Assembly: GCA_002803225.1 (NCBI GenBank)
Contig: NXFV01001231.1
Coordinates: 1-24,239 of the forward strand
Source: Gamarada debralockiae
Taxonomy: Eukaryota > Ascomycota > Leotiomycetes > Helotiales > Hyphodiscaceae
Length of the DNA: 24,239 bases
Direction: 5' to 3'
Shown: positions 1-10,411 of the stretch, in pieces
Position numbering within the stretch: position 1 is the stretch's first letter
Layout of the letters: each line of letters opens with the position of its first letter
Program-made: the position numbers and the translations under genes
The notes under the pieces: generated by a model
What the model was told of the DNA's origin: nothing
What the model saw: only the letters and a program-made list of their open reading frames with translations
Databases searched by the model: none

Positions 1-881
1 GTCCCACAACCTCAATCACAACATCCGCGCCCCTCTCATCCCTAGCCTCCTTAATCCTCCTCTCCATGCCCTCCTTATCCTTCATAAAAGTTCAACGGCT
101 CAGCTCCCAGTCCTTTAGCCAATTCCAACCTACGATCCACACTGTCAACCGCAAAAAGATGTTTCGGCTTAAACATCATTGCCGCGATCACAGCACACAA
201 TCCTACCGGTCCACAACCTATAACCAGAGCCGTGGAATCCTTATTTGCTCTGGTGTCAAAAGCTTGAATGCATTCGTTGCACCAAAGAATCCGGTAGGGA
301 AGATATCCGCCATGAGCACTAGAGCAGTATCTTTGATGGAAGGAGGCGCTTTCATCACTGTCCCGTCTGCGAGAAGGACGCGCACGAATTCTGCTTGAGC
401 GCCGTCGAGGGCTGCGGAGCCGAAGAGGAGGCTTTTAGCACAGCGGGAGGAATAGCCGTTGCGGCAGTAGAAGCATTCTTGGCTTTTGAATATCAGCGCG
501 TCTCCATTTTAGTCAGAAGGGGCTAAAGATTGATTAGGATATACCAAGAGACAGTAAAAGGAGACACGATCTTATCTCCCACCTTCGCACTCTTCACTTG
601 GCTTCCTACTTCCTTTACAACACCAGTGAACTCATGACCCATGATGAAGCCCGTAGGACTTGGCTGGTGGCCGCGAAAGACATGGAGCTCTCTATTTCGC
701 CCATCAGTCCAATTCCCCCCTTCTCTACCTTTAGAATAAGAAACTCAACGAGCCACATAATGCTGCGTAAGTGCTCAACAATGACATCCGTCTCTGCCTG
801 TAATGTAGGAATCGGACGGTCCTGCAAGGGGACTTTATGGGGTCCGTCGAAGATCACGGCTTTCATTGTTGCTTTTGACAT
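1..881 (-). pseudogene. Zinc-dependent alcohol dehydrogenase (MDR family), 5' part, three frame breaks, runs off the window
   Basis: The start at 881 reads MSKATMKAVIFDGPHKV. Exons inferred from frame and homology are 881-750, 691-545 and 482-1, with introns 749-692 (GTTGAG..TAG) and 544-483 (GTATAT..AAG). The catalytic-zinc Cys lies in CGSELH and the next ligand region in MGHE. The structural-zinc lobe is C-x2-C-x2-C-x7-C, near plus positions 435-485. A Rossmann motif GCGPVG follows near 205-225. These mark a zinc-type medium-chain dehydrogenase oxidising an alcohol with NAD(P); the substrate is not readable. Three breaks disturb the frame: about two bases missing near 771-776 (after DVIV), one G missing at 239-240 (GG for GGG), and one extra T at 86-89 (TTTT for TTT). 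Two are homopolymer changes, so base-call error is as likely as true decay. The C-terminal third lies outside the window. Family identity is firm; pseudogene status is uncertain. Confidence 0.78.
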
Positions 882-1588
882 CTTTCCGTATCTTAGGAGA
901 ACTCAGATTAAATTCAAAAGACAGTTGAAATTTGATTCAAGAGTATATGAGAACAGCATTGAAAATTAACAAAGGCTTATGAGATCGGTTGTCATAGTTT
1001 CATAGAACTACTGTGATTTTTAATCTCGGCATCTTTCACATATCGGCAATGGCGAGGCAATCACCCCGTGATGGGTGGGTTCATCCGAAGAATCCTTGGT
1101 TCTATACGACCCCTCTTAATGGAATTTCCCTGTGTAGATGCCAGCTAGAGGTAAACGCGGGATCCAAATCCCGTGGAAATGGATCCACAAATTGCAATGT
1201 ACCTCCCGAGGTGGTATGACGTTGATCCGATCTCGCCGGATGGCAGTGCAGGTCCTCAGATTCAGATTCAGTTCCCCTGTGCTAGGATGGAATTGGCTGA
1301 GGGAGAGGGAGTTGATCTGGGGATGACGCTGATAGATGTCTCGTCTCATTCATGAAATCCATTGCTATGGCCCTATGTAACCAGAACCCATCCTTTGACC
1401 GAAACCCTAAGCAAGCCAAATCCTTGAGAAACGGAAACAGAGATCCACGCCGAATAACCGTCCATAAACTCCTCAAATGCTGAAGCCACTCCTACAAACC
1501 CTCTCGCCCATTTCTTATCCCATTCTAGACTCCAAAACCTCTTCCCTTTCCCCCGCTCTCTATCCAACCCACCCTATCCGTATCCCCC
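882..1588. other. Intergenic: 3' flank of the Yippee-like gene and promoter side of the dehydrogenase
   Basis: Both neighbours are on the minus strand, so this stretch should hold the 3' UTR of the upstream gene and the promoter of the dehydrogenase. Short open stretches on both strands show no recognisable domain. A perfect 6-bp inverted repeat with a 4-base loop (CGGGAT/ATCCCG) lies near 1157-1172, but no tRNA cloverleaf can be built around it. No gene is called. Confidence 0.6.
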
Positions 1589-2024
1589 CTAGGTGACATT
1601 GCAAAGCAACTCCGCCTCAAGTATAAACTTCCCCTCCTTATACTTCTCACTGCTCTCAAACGCCTTATCATACTTCCACCCCACCGTCTCATTGCACTGC
1701 CTGCAGGCAATATCCCTCACGATGTGTCGGCCAGTCGTCATGTTGCGCTCGGAGGCTTCGCCTGCTGTGACGTTCACGACGTTGTTGAAGAGGTAGGCTT
1801 TGCCGTGTTGGCCGCGGAAATTCTACTCATAATCAGCTCCCTGCCTTTCCCATGAAGAATGATGTGGAGGTGAGGAGGGAGAATGGAAGAGACTGGAGAT
1901 GGGTGGCAGGGAGTGGAGGACATACCCGACTTATGATGTCTTCATGATTACTTAAATGAGCCTTGCAGTTCTTGCATCCGTAGATCTTGTGGCTGTTCAA
2001 GTAGACATTGTATGCCAAACCCAT
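1589..2024 (-). CDS. moh1: Yippee-like zinc-binding protein (Moh1 type), 110 aa
   Basis: The gene has two exons, 2024-1926 and 1822-1589. The 103-nt intron 1925-1823 starts GTATGT and ends TAG in phase 0. The joined product is 110 residues, the usual length for this very conserved eukaryotic family. It starts [17 protein letters not shown]. The two zinc-binding CxxC pairs are Cys17-Cys20 and Cys73-Cys76, and the family core ([31 protein letters not shown]) is complete. Yippee proteins share a beta-sheet zinc fold with the cereblon thalidomide-binding domain. The yeast member Moh1 associates with the GID ubiquitin ligase, and animal YPEL proteins localise to nucleus and cytoskeleton; a role here can only be inferred. 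The frame is intact and nothing is missing. Confidence 0.95.
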
Positions 2025-2944
2025 CTTGCGTTTCTGTCCTCTCCACCCTCCTTGCTTTTGCTTATGAAAGCTGTGAACTTGCGAGCTGAGCTGACGAGTC
2101 GACTGTCAACGATCTGGTAATTGAAAATGGACTTGCTGTATTCGTTGCGTTGTATTTGATTGTGAAGTAGTTCGAGGAGAGTCAGACAAAGATGTCTTAT
2201 ACTTGGTCGTCGGCTGAGTTCTTGAGTAGTGTAAGTGTCGTCGTTCGTTGTTCGGAATGAGAGGGTCACAAGGCGAGCCCGCCTAGCTGAGTGGACAAGT
2301 GGGGCAGTTTCTTATCGTGGAGCTGATTACAACCACTTTGTCAACGCCAGAAGCACACCACTTGAATATTCGAGTGAATTTCAGAAGTAATATTTGGAAC
2401 GGGGCCTTTATATTTTTTGTTACTTATGATTTATATTTCTTGCCACTAGAACTTTTGCTAGATCTGTCCTGTTGAGATGGCTTTCGTCCGAATTAGCTCG
2501 GTGCACTGGTTTTGAGCTCAGCGCCTTTGAATCGTTGACGGAGAGTCAGTGATTGAGATCTTTGATCTTTTTTCCTTCTTCTTTTTGTCGTCAAGAAAGC
2601 CAGGTGGCTGATCCACGTCCGAAGCGTTAGCCACGAGGTGCTCAAAAGGGGGTAAGACCGGGCCAATGTCCATCCTCTAAGCACCTAATAGTCACATATG
2701 CACATATCGTATCAATCACGCCAAAAGAGTGTGTAATAGCTGCCTGCAAGCTTTCTAATTTCCCGATGGACTATTCCATAGCCACGCTGCCCTAAAATAT
2801 ACAAAGAACGTCTTTTGTGCCAAAACCAAAAAGGGGTGTCGTTACGCTTACTTCCAACAAATCCCAAACTTATATTCAAGAACAAGAACATGGTATCCAA
2901 AATCGAACCCCAAATCTATATGCTTTTTCGTATCATGGTAGAAC
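2025..2944. other. Intergenic: promoter of the Yippee-like gene and 3' flank of the reductase
   Basis: About 0.9 kb lies between two minus-strand genes. It has AT-rich blocks (for example around 2405-2450) and no open frame with recognisable content on either strand. Fungal core promoter elements are too loose to place by eye. No tRNA or repeat was recognised. Confidence 0.6.
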
Positions 2945-4895
2945 CTACCAAGAGAAAGCTTCTTCGACGAAATCGATGTTGCCTGCGTATTGGCGATTCC
3001 TGACAGCGCGGCGGACGTCGTCACTCAAGGCACCACTTCCACAAACCGATACACCCATGGCGCCAACTTGGTTCTCCATCTCAAGATCCATAAGTGTCTC
3101 AATGTTTGGTCGGCCAGGGAACATCTGGACAGTAGCTGAAGGGCTGTGGATCTCCTTGGTGGATCTTGGACGACTGACGAAGAGCATGATGCGAAGCACT
3201 TCTCGTCGCTTGTCCATAGCGAGGATGGAGGTCATCCAAGGTCGGATCCACTCCAAGTGCTCTGGCGATTGAATGATCCAGACGAGAACAATCTTTCGTG
3301 CTGCGACGGTACCGTTGGCGTAACCTGCGACGAGATCACGCACGTGAGGTACTTGATGCGTGATTCCCACCCCACCTGCAAACAACATAACTGTGCCATA
3401 TGAATGCATCATATGCATGCCACCATATGGGCCTTCAGCAAAGCACTTGGTAGTGAACTTGCCGTCAGGTGAGCCTTCAGCCTTCTTGAGGAGCTTGTTG
3501 GTAAAGCCAGTCCGTGCTCGGATGATGAAGCTCATGCTTGTCTTTTGCATGGCGAGGACGTCTTGACGGTTCATAGCGAGCTTCTCATCGCTCAGATCCT
3601 CCGTCTCCTCGGACCAGGCAACTGAGAAAGGATGCGATGTCCAAAGTCCAACAGCTGGCATGTAGATGTATGCGTGTTGCCCTGGCTTGAATCTCCATGG
3701 TCGCGCCATCTCAATAGTGACTCGGCAGGCGTTTCCTGGGAGGGCCTCTACCAAGGTCTTGCTGCCTCCCTTGCCGAAGTTGCGGTACATGACAGTGAGA
3801 ACTCTCCAGGTACGCTCGGCTACCCAGACTGCAATAGCTCCATAAAGGAGGGTGACTTGCGGAAGATTGGCGAGTTGAAGATGGTAGTAGATGCAGATGA
3901 TGACTAAGATGACCAAGGCGATGTGCAAGTACTTGAAAGTTTCGTAGAATGCATGTCGAATGATGGAACTGGCTTGGATGGAGATGGCAACGAAAGCGAC
4001 AGTGGCCTATAGCACGTTAGGATTGACATTTGGGTTTTATGATGGGTAATACTCACAATGAATCCGTACATCTTCATGGGATCGGTGGTAATTGCTTTCT
4101 GAACAGCAGACCAACCACCTGTGGACACAGTCGATGCCGCCCAAGAAATGGCGTGAGTGAGAGCTTCGAGAACAACGATTCTTCCAAACCATCTGTGAAG
4201 TAAGTTGAAGGTGTCGAAAGACAAGTTGAGCCACTTGATCAAGGGGTTGTTTCGTGCCGCCATGATGAATAGGGGAACCTGTTGGGAGTTAGTGACTATC
4301 CACATGACTCCTCCACTGTAACACGAGAGTCGGCACTCACCATATTGACCACAGCTAATATTCCTGTACGGTTCCTCAACTGCTGGCAAACTGTGGTGTA
4401 TGTGGCCCCCCATTGAATGCTGGTAACACAGAAAGCAACGTTCGTTCCGAAATATCCTGCAAGGAAGAAAAGCTGGAATCGAGTTGGAAGAGTCCCCACA
4501 TTCACGGCCGCTGACAGTTGGATTTCTCTGTTGTGTCTCTTCCTGAAAACAGGCGCATACAGAATGTTCTTCTTGATGACTGCAAAGGTGTGTGAAGGAA
4601 CAGCGAAATATCTTTGCGTGTCGTTATTGAGGCATGTCAAAGTCCGGGCATACTTTACGGATTCCATCCCGATCCTCCAAATGCCTAATGCCACAATTAA
4701 AGATGCCAAGATGATGAAGATGTAGTTGTAGAAGTCTTGGTTCAACGCAGCGGCATTTGCTTGGGCTGTATTCGCGGTTGCTGCCCCCCCTTCAGCAGCT
4801 CCTGTCGTTGCATTGCTCCCAGTTCCTCCAGTTGCTTGCGCTGAGACCATTCTCGCCATGGTCAAGACGACCAGAAATCTAGTTGAAGAAGACAT
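2945..4895 (-). CDS. Ferric-reductase-type transmembrane oxidoreductase (FRE/NOX superfamily), 612 aa
   Basis: Three exons, 4895-4341, 4278-4057 and 4006-2945, are joined across short GT-AG introns of 62 and 50 nt, both phase 0; the first has a CACTAAC branch point. The product has a signal peptide (about residues 1-19, ending VSA), then an Ala/Thr/Gly-rich extracellular stretch, a first membrane helix near 52-72 and the ferric-reductase membrane core. Four haem-ligand histidines form two HX13H pairs: His213/His227 and His287/His301. The cytosolic half has the FAD motif HPFSVAW and the NADPH-loop motif GGVGIT, and ends in VCGSGALSDD and FVEEAFSW. It should pass electrons from NADPH through FAD and two haems to extracellular ferric or cupric ions, feeding high-affinity uptake. 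No permease or ferroxidase gene lies beside it. CGSG replaces the commoner CGPG. The family is certain; the metal is not. Confidence 0.93.
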
Positions 4896-7026
4896 GAAGA
4901 TCGTGTTTCGTATCGTTCGTGATATCTAAAAGGAAGGTAATCGTTATACCTCGATCCAATGATCCAGTGGAGGACGAATGTAAATGACGTCTTGCGTCGT
5001 TGAAGAAATGCGTAAGTATATTCTGCAAAATGGCCAGCAGCAAAGAACAGAATATGGGTCGATAAGGATCGTGAGCCCAGTCGAGGGGTTAATGGAATAT
5101 TTCGAAGGGAAAGGCGATATTTAAAAGTACCGAAGATAATGGAGTCGAAGTCCTCGGGTCGACGAGCCGAAGCCAGTCAAGGCGTGGGAGGAAAGAGAAG
5201 GTCGTTCCACACGCACCGAATGCTTTAATTGAAGAAATCTATGGAAAACTGAAGGCGAAATTGGAAAAGGGTTTGCAAGTGGTGGAACAGAGAAGGATAT
5301 TAACCAGCGTACTCTTCCTGTACGGAGATGCAGGCTATCACAAACGCCCACTAATAAAGCAGGTCTGAGGGATAAAGACAGCGGAGCCAGCCCTAGCATA
5401 CCGCGCGGCGCCATGAGAAAGGGAGAGAGTGTGGGGCCGGAGAGCAGGGCAGAGGCTGTTATCGTGAAGGGATAAGGGCTGTTTCTCGCATCAACCCAGA
5501 GATTCCATATCGCATGGTGGCGGGCGTCCCAAAGAAGGACTAGGATGTCGTCGTTGAGATCCCCTTGAGCCACAAGTTTTTGCAAGCTCGATGCTGAAAC
5601 GATGACGGGGGTTGATCGATCAAGTTTACCGAATAAACAATCTCGACCAGTCAGGATGAAAGGGAACAGAGTTTAGTCGACTTTTGGTTTGCGTAAACAT
5701 CCACGCATTGCCCAATAATAGGCTCAGCCTTCCGTCCCCATCGTAAGACGTGGCTTGGCTATTCGCCAGCATTTGCAGGTCGGTACCTGAGCGGCGGCTT
5801 AATCCAGGGGGTAATCCAGGGGTAAAATCGCAGGAAGACCGCATGGATGGTGAAACCAGCGACGAGATGGTTCAAAACGCACAAGCATCACATCGGCACC
5901 TGGTAAAGAAAATTCACGATGGGAGAAGCCACGACTTGCCTTTCTGAATCATACAAACGGATCATAAGATAAACTTTGATTCTTCTTCGTGGAAATTGCA
6001 CTCAAACGCTGATGGTCCCATCCTATGTTTAAAACCAAACGCCTGCCATACTGTGAAAGTTTGGAAGGCGCTGCCCTGATGACGACAGAGCGTTTGCAAC
6101 TGTCCGGTGAATAGTAATCGCCGCGAAACATTCTCAGATGTTGTAAACATTCACTGTCAATATCGCTCTCTCGACGTCGTGCCAAGGCTGCAATCTTCTT
6201 GTGATCCACCGCATGTTTCTGTATAATTGATCACAATGTGGAGAGATATTCTGCCGCCCAATGAAACGGAGCAGAGTTGACAGGCCCAATCTGGAATAAA
6301 TTTCTTGGACGCTGCAGTTCTCCGCATCGTAATCTATTAAGAACCATTTTGAGATTCACGGCTTCGGGAAGCTCATCTATCTGAGGCCACCGGTTAATCC
6401 GAACAACCAAATATCCCGAGATAAACATAAAGAAGCCACCTCCCCCAACAAAGTCATTTCAAGTTGTTCTCACATGTGGGGTGAAATGGGTCCTTGTTGA
6501 TGGACTGTAGCACAGACCATATCGTGCAGCCTCAACCTTCCCTTGCAAAATGCCAAGCGATATAAGCCTCCGAATGCATTGCGGTATTCTTACAAACAAA
6601 TAGCATTAGACGTGTCTGATAACAGAATGCATACACGGGCCACGCAGGTCAGCCATGCAGGCAATGCTCACTGTGCGTGCGTGACGTGGTCTCCACAAAC
6701 TCTCCCAACTGATTTACACATTGAGACAGAATCCGTCGCAAGAGACTCAATTCTCTCAGCCTTCTCAAAGTCGGGATAAATCGGCACAACGCCGATCATA
6801 CAATCGCTTGGCTCACGTCCACTCTTTACAGTCTCATAAGCTCCTTTCACAAATAGTTGTGAATGCTTGCGTCCACATCTTTGAACGCGTGGATGTCGTA
6901 AGAGATGTGTGACCTCTGCCCATCTCTTCCTCCCACAGCCACACCATAGCCTCCGAAACAAATCGTTCAAAAGGCATTCAGTCATGGAAAGTCTAAGCGT
7001 AGGTCATCGTAAGAGTGACGCGCTCA
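4896..7026. other. 2.1-kb gene-poor interval, promoter side of the reductase gene
   Basis: This is the longest stretch without a recognisable gene. The proximal part should contain the reductase promoter. I find only two WGATAR motifs in the first 700 bases (5136-5141 plus; about 5335-5340 minus) and one CCAAT at 4956-4960, which is too little to claim iron regulation by a GATA repressor. A 154-codon open stretch on the minus strand (5585-5121) is rich in Leu, Ser and Pro with no domain and sits where a leader or promoter is expected, so I do not call it a gene. Several 65-105-codon stretches between 5949 and 6985 are equally unsupported. A 12-bp tandem duplication lies at 5801-5824. The distal part must include the 3' UTR of the 951-residue gene. 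Confidence 0.55.
5801..5824. repeat. Two-copy 12-bp tandem duplication
   Basis: The unit AATCCAGGGGGT is followed directly by AATCCAGGGGTA, so 11 of 12 bases repeat. It lies in non-coding DNA and is probably a slippage duplication. No function is suggested. Confidence 0.7.
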
Positions 7027-9882
7027 TCAGATGCACAATTCGTCCTCGCTGTCGACAAGAATAGAATCGCCGAAGCCCCCGAGAGATTTTGATTTCGGAG
7101 CTGCCTTTGTTTGCCGCAGGCGCCGAGTACTAGGAGCAACGTGGTTGGTGACATCTTGCAAGATCGATTCTCCTTCAGATGATACAGTGACAAAGCTGAG
7201 CTCGTCATCGCTTTCATCAAAAAGCTGCCACTGTAGACTGCGCCGAAGGATCCGCCTGCTCAGTCTCGGCACTCGATCAATGTACCGGCGACCACTGCCG
7301 GGTTCGTTACTTTGGGAGGAATCTGCAGGTGAGGCGGAGGTAAAAGATTCATCCACCAAGGAGCCTTCAGTTTGAGACGCTTGCGAATGCTCGGAACCAT
7401 TTGAAGAATCACTTTGGGGAGAACTCGGTTGAAGCTCATCCCCAGAACCTTCGTCATCTGATGGGTCCTCTTCGATAGAATCTGAAGCGAGCTCATCTCC
7501 AGAATGGTCGAAACCGATTGGCGACTCTATTTCAAGAACATCGACGAGGTCGTCGTCAGAGTCACCATAATTAAAGGGCCCATTCTCAGGGGAAGTGCTG
7601 TTGACCACCTCATCTCCAAGTTCTGGTGAGGAAGACCCACTGGCAGGTGAGCTCCCAATAGGCTCAGGGCTAATATTGGTGGTAGCAATAGACTCGGAAG
7701 ATCGCAGAACACGAGCTCTCGCATGGAGAGGAGCTTGCTTATCGAATTTCCGCCGAATTGCAGGACGAAAGGGCGTCTCGCACTTGGATTGATCCGTTCG
7801 TTGCAATGTTGTCAGGTCCTGACACTTGCTAGTGTTCACTAAAGGCGTCGCAGTCACCCATTCACTGATACCCTCCTCCCACCGAAATCCACGTCTAGAA
7901 CTATCCAAATTGTGCCCGGGTGTGAGGCTCACCCTCGGCTTGGTCTCTATACGATGAACCCTTCCCTCCATCGTTGTGGCGTAATCGAGGTGCGCTCGAT
8001 CCGGAACCTCTTGTGCAAAAGCAAGAGCACTGTCAGCGATTATTTCACGGACAATATTCCCCCCATCCGAGTCTCGGTCGCAGATGAAACTCTCAAGTGT
8101 CTGGTGTAAATTCTCCAGATGTTCAAAGCCCGAACTCGAAGCGCCTCTGCCACAGCAACGAGCAATAGAGCAAATAAACACGACAATCTCGTGATAGGAA
8201 GGCAGTATACTTAAGGATTTACCCATCTGGCGTAAGTGATTCAGAAGAATCTCGACCAGGTCGACTTCTATTCCAGGACTGTTGTAGCAAACTTCTCGGA
8301 GAATGAGATTTGCGATTACAAGTAAAGTACCCTGGATGTTGATAGCATGAGACCGCTCCCACTGGATCAAGCAACTCCGCATCAAAGTGACAAAATGCTC
8401 ATACTCGGCTGTATTGATATTTCGGGCCGGGGTTTGTTTCGCAGAGTCTCTGCTAAGAATCACGATGGATGAGAACGTAGTGAGCAAGCTTGAAAAAGTT
8501 TGCTTCATTGCGTCGAGCATCACAACATCTCCCTTAGCACTGTGGTCTTCATCCCAAGCCAACCCACGCGATTGAGAAAGCAATGGCAGTACAGTGTCCA
8601 TAAACATCAGGGCATCTGTGTCATTTGAGCCAGGTGATAAGGCTTGAATCGATCTGGTCCAGACGGGCCCAAATTCTTTAGTCGCTAGCCAACTCAATGG
8701 TAAAAGACCATCGGAGATCAACTTGGATAGCTGTCTATACTGGAAAGAAAAACTGCCCGTGATCTCGACGAATTTCCATAGCATTGACAATGGCCGAGTT
8801 GTAGGCTCATCGCTAAATCGAGTGAAAATGCTCTTGGGTCTGGAAAAACTAATAGTCGATAAAAGCGAGGAGAGCAAGATTGCCGCCTCTTTTGTAGCGC
8901 TTGTATGAGTGCAAAGAGTGATCAATATGCCAATGAATTCGGCATCCAGTGATCCAGTGCGAATGGCATCGCTAACGACTTGGATACCATGTGAGCGAAC
9001 AATGATCCTGAGATGTTTCCAACCCTTCCCATTGGATCCAAAAGTTTCCAAATCATCGTAGATTTCTGTCGATATATCTCGACTGTTGATGGCAGATTTG
9101 CTTCCAGTCACTTCCATGTGGGCTACGAACAACTCCTCTTCCTGGGCAATATAACGTGGAACTGTATTGAGACAAAGTGACAATAGCGATTTCGACCCGG
9201 CCCGTTTCTTCTGTGGTTCTTCTGGTATTGTGGCCTTAAGCAATGCCTCTAGCCCATTGTATATTCCTTCATAAATGGAGTATCGGCTAGCTGGAGTTTG
9301 TTTTCTGATCTCCCTCAATGTTTTAGAGAGCTGAGAGCTTGACTGGCCATCCTTAGCTTTTGTGCGTTTGTTGGGTCTGAAGTCTTGTCCGTCTATCTCA
9401 AGAGGTGGAACTGCAGATGAGCTGATGGGCACAATATCTCCTCTTGCTCGGTTCAGAATTGGTGTCGGCACCGAAACTTCTCCAGGAATAAATGTCCTCG
9501 TCTCTTTGGGAGCCAGTAGTGTTCGGACGCCCAGAGAAGTGCCTCGAGCATCATTGTTGCTTCTCCCACCTCTCGTAGAATATGTCCGCTTAACTCGTTT
9601 TCTTGACTGGGTCCAGTCTGTGTCTTGCTCCGCCTTTCGAATCGTCCCAGCCTTCACTTCAGCAGTTGTTTCCCGGCCTTGACTACCAGACTGAATGTGC
9701 GAGAGATCTTTATTGAGGATGGCTACCCTCGATTTCAGGGCTCGTAACAATCGATTACATCTTGCCGCCGTCCACTCCTTTTCTGAATCGCGGGACTGTC
9801 TCGTGTTTATCGTAGATAGCCGTCGTCGTACAGGTGTAAAACCTTCCGCATCACTTCCACAGCCAGGTATCCTCCTCTCCAT
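7027..9882 (-). CDS. Uncharacterised 951-residue nuclear-type protein with acidic C-terminal region
   Basis: A single open frame of 951 codons starts MERRIPGCGSDAEGFTPVRR at 9882. It is real by its length, Ser/Glu-rich protein-like composition and a clean leader intron just upstream. I do not recognise the family. Residues 1-190 are basic and polar, with RRR, KRVKR and KRTKAK clusters that could direct nuclear import. Residues about 200-640 are mostly alternating hydrophobic helical segments, resembling an alpha-solenoid without a readable repeat. Residues about 735-860 are a long Asp/Glu/Ser-rich disordered tract. The last 90 residues hold an Arg-rich patch (RLSRRILRR) and short hydrophobic-acidic motifs (VTVSSEGE; SILVDSEDE at the very end) that resemble SUMO-interacting motifs. 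This layout suits a chromatin or DNA-repair scaffold, which is inference. It is divergent from the CLU gene. Confidence 0.85.
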   Translation of the reverse strand: MERRIPGCGSDAEGFTPVRRRLSTINTRQSRDSEKEWTAARCNRLLRALKSRVAILNKDLSHIQSGSQGRETTAEVKAGTIRKAEQDTDWTQSRKRVKRTYSTRGGRSNNDARGTSLGVRTLLAPKETRTFIPGEVSVPTPILNRARGDIVPISSSAVPPLEIDGQDFRPNKRTKAKDGQSSSQLSKTLREIRKQTPASRYSIYEGIYNGLEALLKATIPEEPQKKRAGSKSLLSLCLNTVPRYIAQEEELFVAHMEVTGSKSAINSRDISTEIYDDLETFGSNGKGWKHLRIIVRSHGIQVVSDAIRTGSLDAEFIGILITLCTHTSATKEAAILLSSLLSTISFSRPKSIFTRFSDEPTTRPLSMLWKFVEITGSFSFQYRQLSKLISDGLLPLSWLATKEFGPVWTRSIQALSPGSNDTDALMFMDTVLPLLSQSRGLAWDEDHSAKGDVVMLDAMKQTFSSLLTTFSSIVILSRDSAKQTPARNINTAEYEHFVTLMRSCLIQWERSHAINIQGTLLVIANLILREVCYNSPGIEVDLVEILLNHLRQMGKSLSILPSYHEIVVFICSIARCCGRGASSSGFEHLENLHQTLESFICDRDSDGGNIVREIIADSALAFAQEVPDRAHLDYATTMEGRVHRIETKPRVSLTPGHNLDSSRRGFRWEEGISEWVTATPLVNTSKCQDLTTLQRTDQSKCETPFRPAIRRKFDKQAPLHARARVLRSSESIATTNISPEPIGSSPASGSSSPELGDEVVNSTSPENGPFNYGDSDDDLVDVLEIESPIGFDHSGDELASDSIEEDPSDDEGSGDELQPSSPQSDSSNGSEHSQASQTEGSLVDESFTSASPADSSQSNEPGSGRRYIDRVPRLSRRILRRSLQWQLFDESDDELSFVTVSSEGESILQDVTNHVAPSTRRLRQTKAAPKSKSLGGFGDSILVDSEDELCI

Positions 9883-9892
9883 TATAGAAATC

Positions 9893-9957
9893 CTAGCAAC
9901 AAGTTAGCATTATTCAATGCCCAATAATTCCGAGCTTTGTCGCGGGAGCTTACTTAC
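9893..9957 (-). other. 5' UTR intron of the 951-residue gene
   Basis: On the minus strand the sequence runs GTAAGT, then GCTAAC and TTGTTGCTAG, a textbook donor, branch point and acceptor spanning 65 nt. It ends ten bases before the ATG at 9882. The nearest upstream ATG (988 nt-equivalent position 9988-9986) opens only a four-codon frame, so the upstream exon is leader rather than coding. The intron supports the chosen start. Confidence 0.75.
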
Positions 9958-10411
9958 AAACCGTAGCAATTGTTTATCGTTCGTGCATAGTAATTGAGCA
10001 AAGCAAATATACAAGATGAATTCGATGATGATTTCCCAAAGAATAAGTAATTGAATGCTTTGAGAGATGATGCGATGTAATTATTCGTGCAAGCAAACTT
10101 GAAGCTGGACAGTAAACAAAACCGTAAATAAAGATGCTGTTAGCCTGAGGCGCAAACGAGAATAGGTGCCGGGATAGGTGCGGATCAGACCGGCATCGCA
10201 AATTTTAGTAACCGGAGCTCAAAAAAGTTCGTCTCGACTCTGGCGAGGTTCCCTACTCAATCCCCAAATCCTCTTTAAAGCACTCCTTTCTTTTTTTTGT
10301 ACCAATTCAAAAGACCATTCTCTCTCCTTTCGCTGCAAATATCACGCCTGCCTTTCTATATTCTTGGATTGATCAATTCCTGTTTTAATTTTGAGATTCA
10401 ACTATTCGGTC
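9958..10411. promoter_or_regulatory. Shared divergent promoter: 951-residue gene (minus) and CLU gene (plus)
   Basis: About 450 bp separate the leader of the minus gene from the CLU start. The CLU-proximal side is pyrimidine-rich (10270-10350), a common feature just upstream of fungal transcription starts. No convincing TATA element or known operator was seen. The assignment rests on gene orientation. Confidence 0.6.

Noticed and set aside
1157..1172. Small hairpin resembling a T arm
   Set aside because: Loop lacks the TTCRANY core and no acceptor or anticodon stems surround it.
5121..5585. 154-codon minus-strand open stretch upstream of the reductase
   Set aside because: Low-complexity Leu/Ser/Pro content, no domain, no splice support, and located in the expected promoter or leader.
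4896..5600. Iron-responsive GATA repressor sites in the reductase promoter
   Set aside because: Only two WGATAR matches and no ATCWGATAA; chance level.
6668..6985. 105-codon minus-strand open stretch downstream of the 951-residue gene
   Set aside because: Begins just past the stop of that gene, has Cys/Arg-rich random-looking content, and is likely 3' UTR.
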